The position numbers and the translations under genes are program-made. From Rostratula benghalensis (lineage: Eukaryota > Chordata > Aves > Charadriiformes > Rostratulidae), in NCBI GenBank assembly GCA_013399305.1, contig VXAI01000138.1, positions 806,001-870,000 on the forward strand: a DNA stretch of 64,000 nucleotides, in the 5' to 3' direction. Of the stretch, positions 61,741 to 64,000 are shown one piece after another; position 1 is the stretch's first letter; the number at the start of each line of letters is the position of its first letter. The notes beneath the pieces are model-generated. The model searched no databases. It was not told where the DNA came from and worked only from the letters and a program-made list of their open reading frames with translations.

Positions 61741-63236
61741 AGGAAAAAAAAAAAAAAGGAAGAATAACTTCAAAGGTTCACATGTGGGTTGCAAACCTCT
61801 CATGTCTTCTGTATACAGGGCCTTCCTCTTATTTTGATCAAGGCTGTTCCCAGCACTTCTGCTGAAATGCTGGGGAGCCTTTGATCTCCTTATCAACATG
61901 ACCACCAGCGAGAGCAGCGCCGCTCGCGGGGCGGGTGACAGCGCGGGTGACGTCAGTCCCTGTCTCCGGCTGACACCGCTGTGGGGTCGGGAGCGTGCTG
62001 TCGCGTGGGTCCTCCTTGGGCTGTGCTTATGGCAGAGGGGGTCTTCCTGATGGCAAAATGATTTATAGCCCGAGACCTCAGCCCGCCATGGCTGTGCATT
62101 TCGCCGAGGTGGGGAGAGTAAATAGTGCTGGCCGGGGAAGGGGAGGCAAAGGGATGGAGCCGGGAGAGGTTGGAGGGTCTTTGTGGGAGATTTGGCCCGA
62201 TGTGGGGGCTGGTGAGAGGTGTGCCTGCAGAGGAGGGAGTTCTGTGTGCTTGTTTCATCTCTCCTCCGTGTTTTCCATCTATGTCTTTGTGGTCTCGCCA
62301 TGGTTTCAGCAGAGGACGTGCTTTGGAGTGGCATTGGTAAAACCAGTGTCCTCTGCCCTGCGCTGGGGGCTGGCTGGGCATGGGGTGGCGTCTTCTGGTT
62401 TCCTCACTGCTTTGGTGTTGGCCGTAAGGAAGGCACTTCCCGGGCCCTCGGTGTCTCCCAGTGCACAGGGGAGGGCACTGGCTTTGACCTCTGGTACAGG
62501 ACTCATAGCTCACGAAAAGTGCAATCTCAAAATTCGGCATTACTACTTTATTGGCTGAGGCTCTCAGACTTCATCGTGCTCCCCGTGCCATTGTCACCTC
62601 CACGAGGCCTCAGAGCCTTCACGTTCCTGGTGCTCGCCCTAGTTTTCTGCAGGGAGGTGACAGCCTGGGGACAGCCCTTTTGGAGCAAACTGTGATCCCT
62701 GTGTGCAGAGGAGAGGCAGTGGTGGAGCCAGGTGCCTTGGGTGCAGCGGGGACAGGAGGGGTGACGTCTGTCAGGGCCACACTGAGGGCGATGCTCTGAG
62801 ACCCGCGCTCCACTCCTCAATGGCTCATTGGTTTTGTCTTCCCTCCTTTTTTTTTTTCATTACCTGATTTAAAAAAGAAGGAAAAAAAATTATTATGTAG
62901 CTTTACTGTGAAGTGACTCTTTTTATCTAAAATTATTCCTTTTTGGTGCCACAATCCGACTTCAAGCTTCTTTGGGCTGTCTGTGAGGGTGCTGTTACAC
63001 AGCAGCAGCCAGCGGGGAGAGGACGCCCCTGGCCTTCGCAGCGGCACCGGGAGGGCGTCAGCACGGCTGGGTGACACTTCTTTGTACAGCTTTTTGCGTC
63101 ATTTTTTCACACCTTTACTGATTTTTTTTAATCTAAAATGTAGAAGAGCCAACAAATAAAATATAAATAGTTAATTCTTCTTCTGCTCAGCCTGGGAATT
63201 GAGATTCAAGTTTAGACCGGAAAATCAGAAGGAAAT
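61741..63236. other. Intergenic DNA around a CpG-rich patch
   Basis: The stretch contains the CpG-rich patch and TCF motifs listed separately. Three overlapping frames of 187-200 codons (61732-62334 minus, 61953-62540 minus, 61995-62558 plus) cover the same bases, which points to low stop content rather than a gene. The part at about 62820-63180 is AT-rich with T runs and no identifiable content. Confidence 0.5.
61768..62010. promoter_or_regulatory. CpG-rich patch with full CRE, next to two TCF/LEF motifs
   Basis: TTCAAAG (61768-61774) and CTTTGAT (61879-61885) lead into a CpG-dense patch from about 61915 to 62010 with a perfect CRE palindrome TGACGTCA at 61948-61955 and GGGGCGGG just upstream (GC-box type). 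No TATA box is evident. It could be a CpG-type promoter or a distal element. It is too small for a classical CpG island, and no downstream exon with a donor is clear. Confidence 0.35.
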
Positions 63237-63721
63237 TCAAAGATTCTCTGCTTTCTTGATGACTGCAGCTGCTACCTGAACACAGAGATTCCCTGTAGAT
63301 CCTCGAACAAGGGCTTCCAGAAACTGATAAAGATGAAGAAAACTCTGGAAGACCTTCTTGTACCTGCCACCGCCCGCCTGGTTGATGAGATCACTTTCAA
63401 ATCTCAGGCACTGCGTGACTTCGCCGCTGCTGGGAGCAGACAATAGACCCCCCGACTGGACAGGCCGAAAATGAAGGGGGCCACCGTGGCTTCGGGGAGG
63501 ACAAACTGCTCCATGGGCACTTCCACACACAGTCACGCCCCCAGGGGCTTGCCCTCCTCTAATTTTGTTCCCAAAGCATCCCTTTCTGGTGACTTTGGTG
63601 GGTCTTTGGTGGGCACCATCCCAGAGGATGCAGTGAAGGAAGAAGCTGGGGGACGACTCCCGGTGTGGGGCAGTGCTACTGCACAACGGGACCTGGAGAA
63701 GACTAGCTGGTTAAAGGACAT
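63237..63721 (-). pseudogene. Coding-like minus-strand stretch with a stop and a frame change, unrecognised
   Basis: Read on the minus strand, one frame opens at ATG 63719-63721 and is broken by TGA at 63533-63535. That TGA follows a GCG codon, so it could be a CGA that lost its CpG. The same frame continues as 42 natural-looking codons (VPMEQFVLPEATVAPFIFG is part of it) to TGA at 63404-63406. A different frame then reads coding-like (RYKKVFQSFLHLYQFLEALV is part of it) down to TGA at 63237-63239. GC-rich third positions support real or former coding. I do not recognise the family. It could be a decayed gene copy, one or two true exons whose splice sites I missed, or chance in GC-rich DNA. 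Confidence 0.25.
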
Positions 63722-64000
63722 TTTTATGAAATATAATGAATGGTGCTTAATGGGATTTTTCTTCCAAGGTGGAAAAGTTCAAGACTTTCAGCCTCCACCA
63801 TAATGGCTTAATTTTCAGTGCTGTGGGACTCTCAGACCTCCTCACGCCAACCTGGTTGAAGAAGTTCAAGACAGAAGTACCAGGAGCTGATGGCTGTAGG
63901 TCTCGGGCTGAGGTCAAGGCTCACTGTCACCAGCACAAGGGGCCCAGGGGACACAGGCTGTTCTTTCTCCCAGGACAGGATCCTTTTGCATGGCTCCGTG
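63722..64000. other. Window end, no feature identified
   Basis: The sequence is of mixed composition, with no repeat or convincing exon on either strand. No AXIN2 coding sequence is visible up to the last base. Confidence 0.5.

Noticed and set aside
61732..62558. Three overlapping frames of 187-200 codons on both strands
   Set aside because: They cover the same bases in different registers, which reflects low stop density. None looks like a known protein.
42041..64000. AXIN2 exons in the downstream part
   Set aside because: I looked for the RGS, beta-catenin-binding and DIX regions of AXIN2 and found none; only gene order suggests it lies further downstream.
1..64000. CRISPR arrays, insertion sequences, operons or bacterial-type ribosome binding sites
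   Set aside because: The window is vertebrate nuclear DNA with spliced exons; no such structures are present.

Overview
The window looks like vertebrate nuclear DNA, most likely from a bird or another sauropsid. It has short exons with GT-AG splice sites separated by long introns, no bacterial-type gene packing, few recognisable transposons, and degraded repeats that resemble old amniote or sauropsid families. I could not run a database search, so the species is not determined.

The only protein-coding gene I can identify is the 3' end of CEP112 (centrosomal protein 112, formerly CCDC46), on the + strand from before base 1 to about 42 kb. Five consecutive coiled-coil exons are visible: 393-455, 4088-4225, 25200-25289, 37849-37950 and 40276-40340. 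They join in frame without a gap and give the last ~150 residues. The first four are phase-0, multiple-of-three exons. The fifth ends in phase 2 at a good donor (AG|GTGCGT). The terminal exon must then supply one base plus a stop, or a short tail. My preferred terminal exon starts at 41592 (G + TAG), which gives a protein ending in Arg-Arg like the mammalian one. A variant polyadenylation signal lies at 42018.

From about 42 kb to 64 kb I see no intact gene. In mammals the next gene downstream of CEP112 in the same orientation is AXIN2, so this stretch is probably the CEP112-AXIN2 intergenic region (inference; no AXIN2 coding sequence is in the window). It alternates GC-rich, stop-poor DNA, which yields many chance reading frames, with AT-rich islands that resemble conserved non-coding elements.

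The strongest unexplained signal is a run of eight TCF/LEF consensus motifs (WWCAAAG) between 55019 and 56514. Five fall within 353 bases, and one pair lies in a perfect 10-base inverted repeat. AXIN2 is a classic Wnt/beta-catenin target, so a distal Wnt-responsive enhancer is a reasonable hypothesis. A second, smaller candidate is a CpG-rich patch with a full CRE near 61.95 kb, close to two TCF/LEF motifs. On the minus strand at 63237-63721 there is a coding-like stretch broken by a stop and a frame change, which may be a decayed gene fragment I do not recognise.
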